Shown here: one piece after another, positions 19,394-28,002 of the stretch
How positions within the stretch are numbered: position 1 is the first letter of the stretch
How the letters are laid out: every line of letters starts with the position of its first letter
NCBI GenBank assembly: GCA_030407315.1
Contig: JALQPE010002478.1
Coordinates: 1 to 28,052 of the forward strand
Reading direction: 5' to 3'
DNA length: 28,052 bases
Origin: Asparagopsis taxiformis
Lineage: Eukaryota > Rhodophyta > Florideophyceae > Bonnemaisoniales > Bonnemaisoniaceae
Translations under genes and position numbers: made by a program
The notes under the pieces: generated by a model
What the model saw: only the letters and a program-made list of their open reading frames with translations
Told to the model about the DNA's origin: nothing
The model's database searches: none

Positions 19394-20221
19394 CTACTTA
19401 TACGTCAAAGATTCCGGCGACATAGCGCGCTTCGTGTTCATAGTCTTCAACGACATGCCCAACCTCTTCGGTAGAAACCTGAGCAAAGAAATCGCCATGG
19501 TATTCCGTCTACCCGGCGTCGTTCTCAACCTATTGCGCGCGAGACACTTCAACGTCACACCCGCACATCTCTCCGCCGACTGTTTCGGCATACCAAATTT
19601 CTTAAAATCAACATCATCCACACCGGCACTCATCTCGCTCTCCACTAATCCCGGCTCGAGCGCCAGAACAGACACGCCCTTATCGGCGAGTTCACTGCGG
19701 AGCGCGTATGACATGGTGGACACAAAGCTCTTCGTAGCCGTGTAGGTAGCCGTCCACGGCAGGGCGTCAGCGCCTACGCTACTAACGAAGATGATACCGC
19801 CGCGATTCTTGTCGGCGAAGCGTCTTCCGAAGCGGTATGCCAGGGTTGTTACCGCGCACACATTCACGTTTATGACCTGCTGATGTTTTTCGAGCTCTTG
19901 ACGGAACATGCTGCCGTGGACTTCAATGGCGGCATTGTTGATCAATAGGCCGACATCGAGATCAGCGGTTTGCGAGGCGATTTGTTCCGGACCCTCGGCA
20001 GTGGAGAGATCAGCGATGATTACACGCGTTTCGATGTTGTGTTCTTTTGCGAGCGACTCGGCGAGCTTTTTGAGCCGATCTTCGCGACGGGCGGTGAACA
20101 CGACGGAGAGCCCGTTGGCGGCAAGGATTTTTGCAAAGGCTTCTCCAATGCCGGATGAAGCGCCGGTTACGACGGCCCACGGGCCGAATTTCAACTTGAA
20201 GTCTTTTGAGAGCTTGACCAT
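19394..20221 (-). CDS. Short-chain dehydrogenase/reductase (classical SDR)
   Basis: An NAD(P)-dependent oxidoreductase of 275 residues. It has the cofactor loop TGASSGIG (residues 19-26), Arg residues in TARREDRL after the second strand (suggesting NADP), IIADLS, the structural LLINNAA, and the catalytic serine in IFVSSVGA. The catalytic tyrosine and lysine are in TYTATKSF (Y-x-x-x-K), and PGLVESEM follows the active site. The substrate is not evident. The C-terminus is basic with a hydrophobic patch (AISLLRFLPKRLG), as in several membrane-associated SDRs. The ATG at 20221 precedes a conserved N-terminal strand at the usual distance. It is the only intact host gene between the inverted repeats. 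No TATA box was found upstream. Confidence 0.92.
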   Translation of the reverse strand: MVKLSKDFKLKFGPWAVVTGASSGIGEAFAKILAANGLSVVFTARREDRLKKLAESLAKEHNIETRVIIADLSTAEGPEQIASQTADLDVGLLINNAAIEVHGSMFRQELEKHQQVINVNVCAVTTLAYRFGRRFADKNRGGIIFVSSVGADALPWTATYTATKSFVSTMSYALRSELADKGVSVLALEPGLVESEMSAGVDDVDFKKFGMPKQSAERCAGVTLKCLARNRLRTTPGRRNTMAISLLRFLPKRLGMSLKTMNTKRAMSPESLTYK

Positions 20222-20744
20222 TTCGATGCACGACGTAACGTGACGATCGGGATATCGAACAATGGGGGGGCTTGAGGTGATGACTATTTACGACCGATGG
20301 CAATGTTGGTAACCTACTACTGAGGTGACTTGGTGAGAGGTGTGATGTGGATTTGTTGTGCACGAATGAACAGAATACAAGTGGATGGGTCGGACATAAC
20401 AGTAGGCATGATTGGGCACATTACGTACGGAATCTGACAACCCATACGATCAAACATTCAGATGGGCCAATGACTGTGGGCGGCATGCGGTAGACGTTTT
20501 CTCAAAGAAGATGTTGAGAGGCGTGTTATTAAAGTTGTACCTGCCTGTAAATTCTGTTATATGATGATGCGAGAGCTGTCCCACCACGCAACGGCTACCT
20601 TCTGGCGTAGTTGTGGGCTCGACCAATTACAATTCGTCGTATGGCAAAGAGGTTTTATTCAACTTTTTCAATATAAGCCAATCATGTTGAGAGAATTCCA
20701 CGGTTAGTTTATTTCATTTTCCATGTGCCGGCATGTGGCAGCTG
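20222..20744. other. Intergenic upstream of the SDR gene
   Basis: About 520 bp with no coding signal. It contains the SDR promoter side, including a G7 run at about 20264-20270. Nothing else could be recognised. Confidence 0.3.
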
Positions 20745-21130
20745 GTGAGTGGTTAGAGTGTTTCCACCAATTGGACAACACCAATTGTTTCAGGACACAT
20801 CTGGTCGTGGACATCCTGTGCACATTCATTGGAGTTTGTACAGTATCCGCAGGAGGTATCGGTAGCACAGATGGTGATCTGTCCTGTCACCGTCCAAGAG
20901 GTCACGATTGTCGCTCTGCTTCCCCCGATTCAATGGTCTCCACGTGAAATGAGTTTCACAGTTGCATCCAATACATTGAACTACAATGTGCCTCTTGCAT
21001 TCATAACTGTATCGAATATCATCCACATCACAACTGGTCCTCTTTGTACAACTGAATATGGTGTTGTGCTTCCAAGCTGTTCGTTGGTACTTCTATTAAC
21101 TCGCACAATTATTTCACTGCAGTTATGACT
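20745..21130 (-). pseudogene. Decayed Cys-rich coding fragment, unidentified
   Basis: On the minus strand, stretches in successive frames look coding: NCSEIIVRVNRSTNEQLGS (near 21120), FNVLDATVKLISRGDH (near 20960) and, after an in-frame stop, QITICATDTSCGYCTNSNEC then AQDVHDQMCPETIG (about 20890-20780). The spaced cysteines suggest a secreted or extracellular protein. Frame changes and a stop make it non-functional as written. I do not recognise the family. It may be the 3' part of the same gene as 21310-22250. Confidence 0.35.
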
Positions 21131-21309
21131 TGGATAAAGAATGCCTCCATGTCCTGCACCGGCTAGGCCGATGAAAAAAATCCCAACGGCGGAAATGTCA
21201 TTGCCTCGTCTGTCTCACGTGAAAAATATATACGCCAACTCTCATGCAATTCAGTCAAATAATATACACAACAGCACATCTACGTCATCATGCTAGCAAA
21301 ACAACATCT

Positions 21310-22250
21310 TTCTAGCTAGAGGTACAGTAATACAACAAGACCGGATCTAAGAAAGACCACAGCTCTCTTGTATCGCCGTCCAAATCGTTTTCCAAAAACG
21401 GTATAACGAAGGCGGTCGTCACGTGGAGGGGAGGACATGAAGTCCGCGTAACGCCGACAAACTGTCTCTCGAAAGTTCACGAAGTATGCTCTCAGGCTGT
21501 TTTTCAAGCATATTCCACGTCATCCAATGAAGATTCGAGAAAAGCGATACGCACCCATTTCGTTGGCCCACACGTTGTAGATTGTCGACGTCCAGATATT
21601 TGATACATCCCGTCGTTGATGACGTCATTCGGATATTCAAATTCTCCATTAGTCATCGGACAAGTGTCGTCATACAAAAGTTCTCTTGTAACGAATTGCT
21701 CAACTTTTTGGCCAATCACATGCCTCCAGTTCATATCCGCCCAGAACCTTCGGGAGAAGTCGAATCCGCTGTCTTTTCGAATCCTCGGCATGCCGACGGC
21801 CACGGTATTCAAGCCTGCGGTTTGCAGAGGGCGACCGGAGAAGTTTCAATTGTTGCCAAGCATCGGTGGGGTGCCGTTGCCTGATGACAGCTCCTGCTGA
21901 GCGACGATATCTCCCAGTAGTTCAATGGGCTGGACGTAGACACACATTGCTGACAAGGTTACATCTGGATCTGCCAGACGAAGCGTGATAGAAAACACAT
22001 GGTCTGCAGCGCACTGGAAAATATTTCCAACCCCAATTGTAAGTACAGATATTGACACTCAGACACGATCAGCGCATTTTTTTTAATCATGGCGAGCAAG
22101 TCCACAGTGATAGATACCTCCTCGTCATCCCTATTAACTCCAACAATACGGACAATTGTTCACAAGATGGATTTGGAAACACCTCGCAGCACTTTTTCGT
22201 GAGACGTGTAGATTCGAATAACAGCACTGCACGGGCAAATCAAAACTGAA
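21310..22250 (-). pseudogene. Decayed coding region, unidentified
   Basis: Minus-strand reading gives plausible protein in pieces: VRIVGVNRDDEEVSITVDLL (about 22160-22100), then a longer frame from 22058 to 21504 containing HVFSITLRLADPDVTLSAMC. A single TGA stop (21849-21851) interrupts it, after which NFSGRPLQTAGLNTVAVGMP and DDTCPMTNGEFEYPNDVIND follow in the same frame. A final piece in another frame reads FVIPFLENDLDGDTRELWSF (about 21405-21345). No known motif was recognised. The frame changes plus the stop indicate a pseudogene, possibly of a secreted protein. Confidence 0.35.
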
Positions 22251-22525
22251 AACTTTCAGCGACATTATGCTTACTGTCACGCTTGTGTGCACCATGTGGA
22301 GATAATCGATGGTCTTTATTGTCGGTTGTTATTGACGCCGCGCAAGGTATAAGGAGAGCAGGACATTGCTGTAAGTACTGTAAGTAGTAAGTTGTTCTTA
22401 AATTACAGTTGCATGTTGCAAGTCCTTGAAAGAGTTCTTCAATACACGATCTGAACTTGCGACCTGAGAAATCTTCATACGTTCCGATATAATGTGAGAC
22501 GTTTCCCGTATTCCTACCTAAATAC

Positions 22526-22717
22526 CTGTCACGCATTCCAAATAATGCGATTCAAATTAGACGGGAGATCCCAAATTCGGTTCTATTATGCCCATTATCA
22601 TCTTTCCTGTATTTCCTCTCAAGACTCCGTTTGGCGCTGCCAAATGCTACCCAATTAATGGAAGACCTTTTCTTTTTGACTGACCAACTAGGAAACTTTG
22701 GCGGTGCAAGCTGTTTA
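22526..22717 (-). repeat. Right copy of the inverted repeat, part 1 (interrupted by copia)
   Basis: It is the reverse complement of the left copy from about 17827 to 18014. It stops at the target duplication GTTTA (22713-22717), where the retrotransposon begins. The remaining part resumes after the element at 28003. Confidence 0.85.
22713..22717. repeat. Target site duplication, left (GTTTA)
   Basis: GTTTA precedes the LTR and recurs at 28003-28007 right after the far LTR. The uninterrupted left repeat copy has a single GTTTA at the corresponding site (reverse complement of 17827-17831), confirming the insertion point. Confidence 0.92.
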
Positions 22718-22837
22718 TGTTGATGATGAGGCTCAATGCATAACTTTATTCTGTGACTGCCGGCTCGGCGGCGATGGTTAAATACTGAATGAGCTATTTG
22801 CTGTAATGTGCTGCTGTAATGGTTTGATCATCCGACA
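22718..22837 (-). repeat. 3' LTR, 120 bp
   Basis: It runs TGTTGATGATGAGG ... CATCCGACA on the plus strand and is identical by eye to the LTR at 27883-28002. The pol stop codon (22794-22796) lies inside it. Minus-strand AATAAAG at about 22749 (plus CTTTATT) could serve as the polyadenylation signal. Confidence 0.95.
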
Positions 22838-25690
22838 GTGGAGACTCTCGTTGGTCACGGCGCGTAGATGTTTTGATCATCCGACAGTCGCCGCGCGACG
22901 TGGGCTGCGAGAGTCGGAGGAGTGAGAGTTTGGTACGGAATTGGGCAGGCTTCAAGGCCTTCGTCAGTATGTCTGCTGCATTTGTGTTGGACGGTGTATG
23001 TTGTATGTTGATGCGTTTCCGTGCGACTTGTTCCTTGAGATAGTAATATTTGACGTCTATATGTTTCGATTTGGGCGTCGGGTGGTCGGTTTTCGCTGTG
23101 ATAATTGCGCCAGCATTGTCCATGTAGAGTAGTGTGGGGGATTGTTCAGGGTGCTGTAAGTCAGATAGTAAATTGCGGAGACAGTTGATGTGAAGGGAAG
23201 TATGGTATGCGGCGACGAATTCGGCGGCCCATGTGCTGGGGGACACAAATCGTTGTCGCTTTGATTGCCAGGCTACGGGTGAGCCGTTGTACATGATTAT
23301 AGTGCCTGTTGTGGATCTTCTTGTGTTGGTGCATGCGGCAAAGTCGCTGTCGGAGTAGGCAATTAGCGATGAGGTGTACTGCGTTTTGTATTCTATGCCC
23401 ATGTCTGGATTGTCGCTAAGGTATCGGAGTACGCGCAGTCCTGCCTTCCAGTGCAGAACGAGTGGTGCTTGTGTGTAACGTCCCAGATATCCAGTGATAT
23501 AGGCAATATCGGGACGGGTTGAGTCTGCTAAGTAGCGGAGGCTTCCGATGAGTCCGTTGTAATCGTGCTTCTTGGTGTCTAAGGGTGTGTTGATTTGCTC
23601 TGTGGTGTTGATCAGGTCTGTGGCGATGGGGGAGGAGGCCGGTTTGGCGTTTTGGAGGCCAAATTTCTCCAGCAGGGCAGCGATGTACGCTGGTTGGGAG
23701 ATTTTGATGGCTTCTGTTGTGCGCGTAACTTTCCAGCCGAGTAGATGGGTGACTGGTCCGAGGTCCTTGAGGATATACTTTGTCTGAAGGTGTTGTTTGG
23801 CGTGTTCGCGGAGCTGGGGGTTATTTGAAATGACAAGGAAGTCATCAATTGTGATGACGAAGAACACAAATTGGCTAGAATCGTTTGGGGCTGTGAGGAG
23901 ATATGTGCAGCTGTCGCTGGTGAGGCGATTGAAGTTGGTAAGGTGGAGGTGTTGGGACAGGCCTTGTGTGAATATTCTGCAGGCCTGTTTGGCGCCATAC
24001 ATGTTTCCGGTGACCATGCCGACGTGGTTTGGATACTTGTACGTACCGTTGAAGCGTTGGGGTTGGTGTATATAGAGTGTATTTTCGTCTCCAAATTCTT
24101 CATGGAGGAATGCAGAGTCCAAGTCCCAGTGGTGGGCTTCATAGTTGTGGGCTGCTGCTAGGGACAGGGCGAGACGAATAGCGTCTCGGTCAGCTACAGG
24201 GGACGAGATGGCGTCAGGGTTATAATGTTCGTGGGGTTTCTGGAGGTCACCTCGTATGTTGCAACGGGTTTTACGAGAAATTGGTTTGCCGGTTGCATCG
24301 GTTTTAGTCTTGAGTACAAATTTGACTGGCAGGAGTTTGGTGTTGGGAGGAATGCTGGCTCTAGGCACGTATGTTATGGTGCCACGCTCCTCGAGGTTGT
24401 CTAGCTCAGCGTTCCAGGACTTTTCCCATTCAGCCGAGTCAGGTGCCATTCGCGCTTGTGTGAGTGTTGTGGGTGATGTGAATGGAGGGGAAGAGGTTTT
24501 CGTTGCCTGTAAGGCGTGGGGACGAGCGTGATGCGTTGTTGTTGCGGTAGGGTCGGTGTTGGGGTCGTATAATTTGAAGTCGGATATTCGACAACGGGAT
24601 ACTTTGTCTGTCGGTGTATGGTATATGTAGTAATGGCGTGGGTCGACGCGTCCTATGTAGTGGACGAGTTCAGCGCGAGGTTGCAGTTTGGTGACTGGTT
24701 TTCTGCTGTGGACATATCCGAGTTGGCCAAAGGTGAGGAAGGTGGAGACGTCGGGAGTGGATTGCGTCCATACAGAGTACGGTGTTTTGCCGTGTGCTGC
24801 GTGAGGAGAATGATTGTGGTGGTCTACTGCACAGTAGAGAGCATATTCCCAGAGTTTAGAGGGAAGTTGGGATGTTAAGAGAATTGCTCTGACCGTGTCC
24901 ATCAGCGTGCGATTGACGCGCTCGGCCAGCGCGTTTTCCTGGGGGCTGTGGGGAACAGTGGGGTGTGTTCGGATGTGCTGGGAGGTGTAGAAGTTTTTAA
25001 GGGTATGAGAGAAATATTCGCGGGCGTTGTCCATAGTCACGTCGGTGACTCGGTGGGGGGTTAGAGTGTGGATTCGTGAGATGTGCTCTTGGATGTGTGC
25101 TGCCGCTAGGTTTTTGCGTGGTGATACATGGATGTGTAGGTATCGGCTGTGTTCGTCCAAAAAAGTAGCGAAGTACTGGTTGTTATTGGTGGAGAGGGGT
25201 TTGAACGGTCCGCAGACATCGGTATGGATGTGGGAGCAAAGGGGAGCAAGCCGTTCACGGCTGCGGAAGGGAGCAGACGTTTGTTTTCCAAGTGAACAGC
25301 CTGTGCATGTGATTTTGGGTGGAGGTGATTTTAGGGTGTCGGGCAATCCATGCACAAGGCTTTGTGTGGCGAGTTGGTGGAGGCGGAGAGGGTGCAGGTG
25401 GCCTAGGCGTACATGCCAGTCGTGGTAGTCACGATCAATGGGGTTGGGCGACTTAGTGGGTGGGGGAGTGAGAGCGGCGGTAAGGATGGGGCTGGGAGAT
25501 TTTGTTTGGCGTGCGGTTGGGTTGCTGGTGACGTGTTGTCGTGTGATTAGCATGCGGGAGGGATTTTGGTGCTGGTCTGTCGTTTTGGGGGGAGGTGGTG
25601 GCGCCGAAGTAGGAGTGCGGTGCGTCTTGGAGTGATGTGGGGTCGCCGGGTTAACGATTGGTGTCGGTGTGTGTTTGGAGCGGATTACGT
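22794..25690 (-). CDS. pol: Copia Pol: integrase, reverse transcriptase, RNase H
   Basis: The frame is open from 25772 to the stop at 22794, and is probably entered by -1 slippage at 25691-25697. Residues are numbered from the internal ATG at 25553. The zinc-binding pre-integrase segment has HVRLGH and CTGC (47-86). The integrase catalytic triad is D112, D175 and E211, with exactly 35 residues between the last two. The reverse transcriptase has motif A DLDSAFL (D477) and motif C ITIDDFL (D570-D571) in place of the usual YVDD. RNase H has SDSDFAAC (D735), E778 and MDNAGAI (D812). The last ~14 codons lie inside the 3' LTR. No stop interrupts the frame, and all catalytic acids are present, so the enzyme looks functional. 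Confidence 0.93.
22823..22888. repeat. 17-bp direct repeat at the LTR edge
   Basis: TTTGATCATCCGACAGT occurs at 22823-22839, covering the inner LTR edge, and again at 22872-22888, 49 bp further in. The second copy lies in the 3' end of pol. Confidence 0.9.
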
Positions 25691-27640
25691 TTTTGGGTAA
25701 AGGGTTTGGTGCATTGTGCGAAGGCGGTGGGTCGATTTTGTGGGTTGAGGAGTTGGAGTGAGACGGTCGGACTTAGGGAGAGAGTGTGTGGGGGGAGGGG
25801 TTTTCTGGTTTGTGGTTGTTTTTGTAGTAGTTTTCTTGGTGCGTTGTGAAAGCTGGAAAGGCTTCGGAGTGGTGTGCGGACGTTTGTAGGTAGGTGGAGG
25901 GGCGCGAAGTGCACTGGTGTTAAGTAGTGTGTGCGTATTGGTTGTTCTAATTGTTTTCGGGGTCGGTTTTGTGGGGTGGAGAGTGCGTGCACCGAGTGCG
26001 TGGGGATGGGCAGTTGTGGGGGGTTTTGAAGGTGTGGAAGAGTGAAAAGGGTGGTGTTTTTCGTTAGGGAGAGGGCTGTCTGGGTTGAGGTAGTAGAGAT
26101 TGTTAGTACGGGGCGCAGTGGCGACAACAATGTTGGGCGGTGGGGATGGTTGGGGACGTGTGATGTAGGCTGCGTCGCGTTGGAAGAGGATGTCATGATT
26201 GTCAGCCACTTGGCTTACCGAGAGAAGATTGTGTTTCGCGCGTGGCATGACGACAGCATGAGGGATGCGGATAGGTGGGTGATTGGGTATTGGGATGGAC
26301 GTGGGGCCTTGGTGTGTTATGGGGATAAGGTCGCCGGAAGCTGTGAGCGTTGTTGTTTGTTTGCGGGGCATATGGGGCTGCGGACACCTTATGTGGGTGG
26401 GTGTTGCGCCGGAATCCAGGAGGTAGCAGGAAGAATTGTTGGAGTTTATTGTGCTGGCGTATGGCGAAGTCGTATGGGGGTTTGTGTTGTCGGGTGGCTG
26501 TTGGGGCGTTGAAGGGAGTTGGTATATTTCTGGTGGGGCGGAATGGTAGTGATAGAGTTGTGGGTGAATGGGAGGTGTTCCATAACCTGGTGGTTCATCA
26601 GCGTGGGGATGTTGTGTGAGCTGAGATGCGTGGGCTTGGTTGGTCTTGCTGTCGCGGAGCTCCTTTTTGCGGAGCATATTGCGGCGTGTGATGCAGTTCT
26701 CGGTGGAGTGTGTGGGTGAGCCGTGCATGGTGCACCATTGTCCTTGATGTCTGGGCGGTTGCGGGATATGGGTATCGAGGTGAATAGTATGGGGGAGTGC
26801 AAACTGTCTGGGATTGTGGCGATGGTGTGTCTGTCGAGGTGTGCCTGGTGGGACGTTGGGGAGGAGGGTGTATTGTGTTGGGGGAGATGGGTGAGAGTAT
26901 GGTGCGTGGTAGGGCGTGACGGGGACGGGTGGGTCATGAGGCCGCGGAGAGTGGCACGATGTCGTGCGGAGGGGTGTAGCATGTTCGTGTTCGATTAGCA
27001 TGTTGAAGACGAGGTCCAACGAGGGGCGTCGTCCTTGATGGAAGTTGTGGAAGTTCGCGATGTCGCGAAGGAGGTTGGTCCATTGGGGATCGTCATAGAG
27101 TCCGTCAAGTACGTATTGTACTGTAGTCTGTTCGTCTTCTATAGCGGGGAATGCTGATTGTATCATGATTTCACGGAGTTCCGTGTGCTTGTCGATGTAT
27201 TCTTGGATGGGGGTGCCCGGTGTGTACTTGAGTTGGGCGGCGCGGCGGCGGAGATTTGACTCGGAGTGGTGTGGTGGGATTGTGGAGAGCTTTTCTCGCA
27301 CATACTGATACAGGGTGGGTGTGGGACTGTTCAATATGGTGGGGCTGATGCCTCGGAGTATTGGCTGTGATATGTGTGGGAGAATGAGGAGTCGTGTTAG
27401 TGCGATCTGTTGTCGGTGATGACGCAACGCGTTGGCTTCTGTTGGGGCCGGTGGCACCGGCCCGTGGAGATAGGGGATGAGATCATAGATGGTGGCATGG
27501 CTCTCAACTGTGTGACACCATTGAATGAGGTTGTGTTGGGTGAGGAGGGGAATATCGAAGTGAAGGGGGGGTGGAGCGTTGGGAAGGGTTGAGGGCGCGG
27601 AGGATGGAGCGGGTGTTCTTGGGGGCGGGGAGTCAGGCAT
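25685..27640 (-). CDS. gag-pro: Copia Gag-protease polyprotein
   Basis: 651 residues. The N-terminus is Pro/Ala-rich. A capsid-like helical region follows (about residues 30-225, with LIQWCHTVES, YVREKLSTI and YVLDGLYDDPQW). A zinc knuckle (C303, H306, H311, C316) has the usual spacing C-x2-x-x4-H-x4-C but His in the second position. The aspartic protease active site is DSGAT at residues 409-413. About 140 residues of Pro/Thr/Lys-rich linker lead to the stop TAA at 25685-25687. The ATG at 27640 follows a 242-nt leader after the 5' LTR. Integrase is not in this frame: the downstream pol frame overlaps by about 88 nt in the -1 register. In most copia elements Gag and Pol share one frame, so this layout is unusual. 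Confidence 0.9.
   Translation of the reverse strand: MPDSPPPRTPAPSSAPSTLPNAPPPLHFDIPLLTQHNLIQWCHTVESHATIYDLIPYLHGPVPPAPTEANALRHHRQQIALTRLLILPHISQPILRGISPTILNSPTPTLYQYVREKLSTIPPHHSESNLRRRAAQLKYTPGTPIQEYIDKHTELREIMIQSAFPAIEDEQTTVQYVLDGLYDDPQWTNLLRDIANFHNFHQGRRPSLDLVFNMLIEHEHATPLRTTSCHSPRPHDPPVPVTPYHAPYSHPSPPTQYTLLPNVPPGTPRQTHHRHNPRQFALPHTIHLDTHIPQPPRHQGQWCTMHGSPTHSTENCITRRNMLRKKELRDSKTNQAHASQLTQHPHADEPPGYGTPPIHPQLYHYHSAPPEIYQLPSTPQQPPDNTNPHTTSPYASTINSNNSSCYLLDSGATPTHIRCPQPHMPRKQTTTLTASGDLIPITHQGPTSIPIPNHPPIRIPHAVVMPRAKHNLLSVSQVADNHDILFQRDAAYITRPQPSPPPNIVVATAPRTNNLYYLNPDSPLPNEKHHPFHSSTPSKPPTTAHPHALGARTLHPTKPTPKTIRTTNTHTLLNTSALRAPPPTYKRPHTTPKPFQLSQRTKKTTTKTTTNQKTPPPTHSLPKSDRLTPTPQPTKSTHRLRTMHQTLYPKT
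25691..25697 (-). promoter_or_regulatory. Putative -1 ribosomal frameshift site CCCAAAA
   Basis: In the gag frame the sequence reads TAC CCA AAA ACG TAA, so the heptamer is C CCA AAA, the canonical X XXY YYZ form, two codons before the gag stop. Slipping back one base gives CCC AAA AAC GTA, which enters the open pol frame. It lies inside the only window (25685-25772) where the two frames overlap. I could not fold the downstream sequence to test for a stimulatory structure. Confidence 0.65.
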
Positions 27641-27864
27641 TGTAGTAGGAAAGGGGTGGGATGGGTCGAGTTCGATTAATGTTTGATTGTAGAGGTCGTA
27701 GACGTGTTCGTCAAGGGCTTGTTGACGGCTTCGGATGAGTGAACGATGCGCGTAGCGCGCTGCGCGAGATGTCGGCGGAGTAATGTTGCGAGGAGTGGGT
27801 GTGTTAGTTAGTCGCCGCGAGCTGCGTCGGGGGATGGTGGGCGGGTGAGATCGTTAGCGCGTTA

Positions 27865-27882
27865 GCGGCTGGGTCCATAACC
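27865..27882 (-). other. Primer binding site matching tRNA-iMet anticodon region
   Basis: Directly inside the 5' LTR the minus strand reads GGTTATGGACCCAGCCGC. The complement, CTGGGTCCATAACC, resembles the anticodon stem-loop of initiator tRNA-Met (CTGGGCCCATAACC), not its 3' end. Drosophila copia uses a 5' half-molecule of tRNA-iMet in the same way. There is no spacer between LTR and site. Confidence 0.75.
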
Positions 27883-28002
27883 TGTTGATGATGAGGCTCA
27901 ATGCATAACTTTATTCTGTGACTGCCGGCTCGGCGGCGATGGTTAAATACTGAATGAGCTATTTGCTGTAATGTGCTGCTGTAATGGTTTGATCATCCGA
28001 CA
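27883..28002 (-). repeat. 5' LTR, 120 bp
   Basis: It is identical by eye over 120 bases to the LTR at 22718-22837. Being the 5' LTR of a minus-strand element, it should carry the promoter; GTATTTAACC (minus strand, about 27940-27949) is the only TATA-like stretch. Confidence 0.95.

Larger units (their letters stand above)
22718..28002 (-). mobile_element. Full-length Ty1/copia LTR retrotransposon, 5285 bp
   Basis: The element has 120-bp LTRs, identical by eye, beginning TG and ending CA, a 5-bp target duplication, a primer binding site and two long open frames on the minus strand. Integrase lies before reverse transcriptase, which places it in Ty1/copia (Pseudoviridae). Neither open frame has a stop, so it could be active. 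It is nested in a repeat copy. The coding strand is rich in C and A, and the proteins are rich in His, Pro and Thr, unlike the host genes nearby. Confidence 0.95.

Noticed and set aside
24256..25635. Several plus-strand Gly/Val/Trp-rich frames across the copia element
   Set aside because: Shadows of the minus-strand pol frame.
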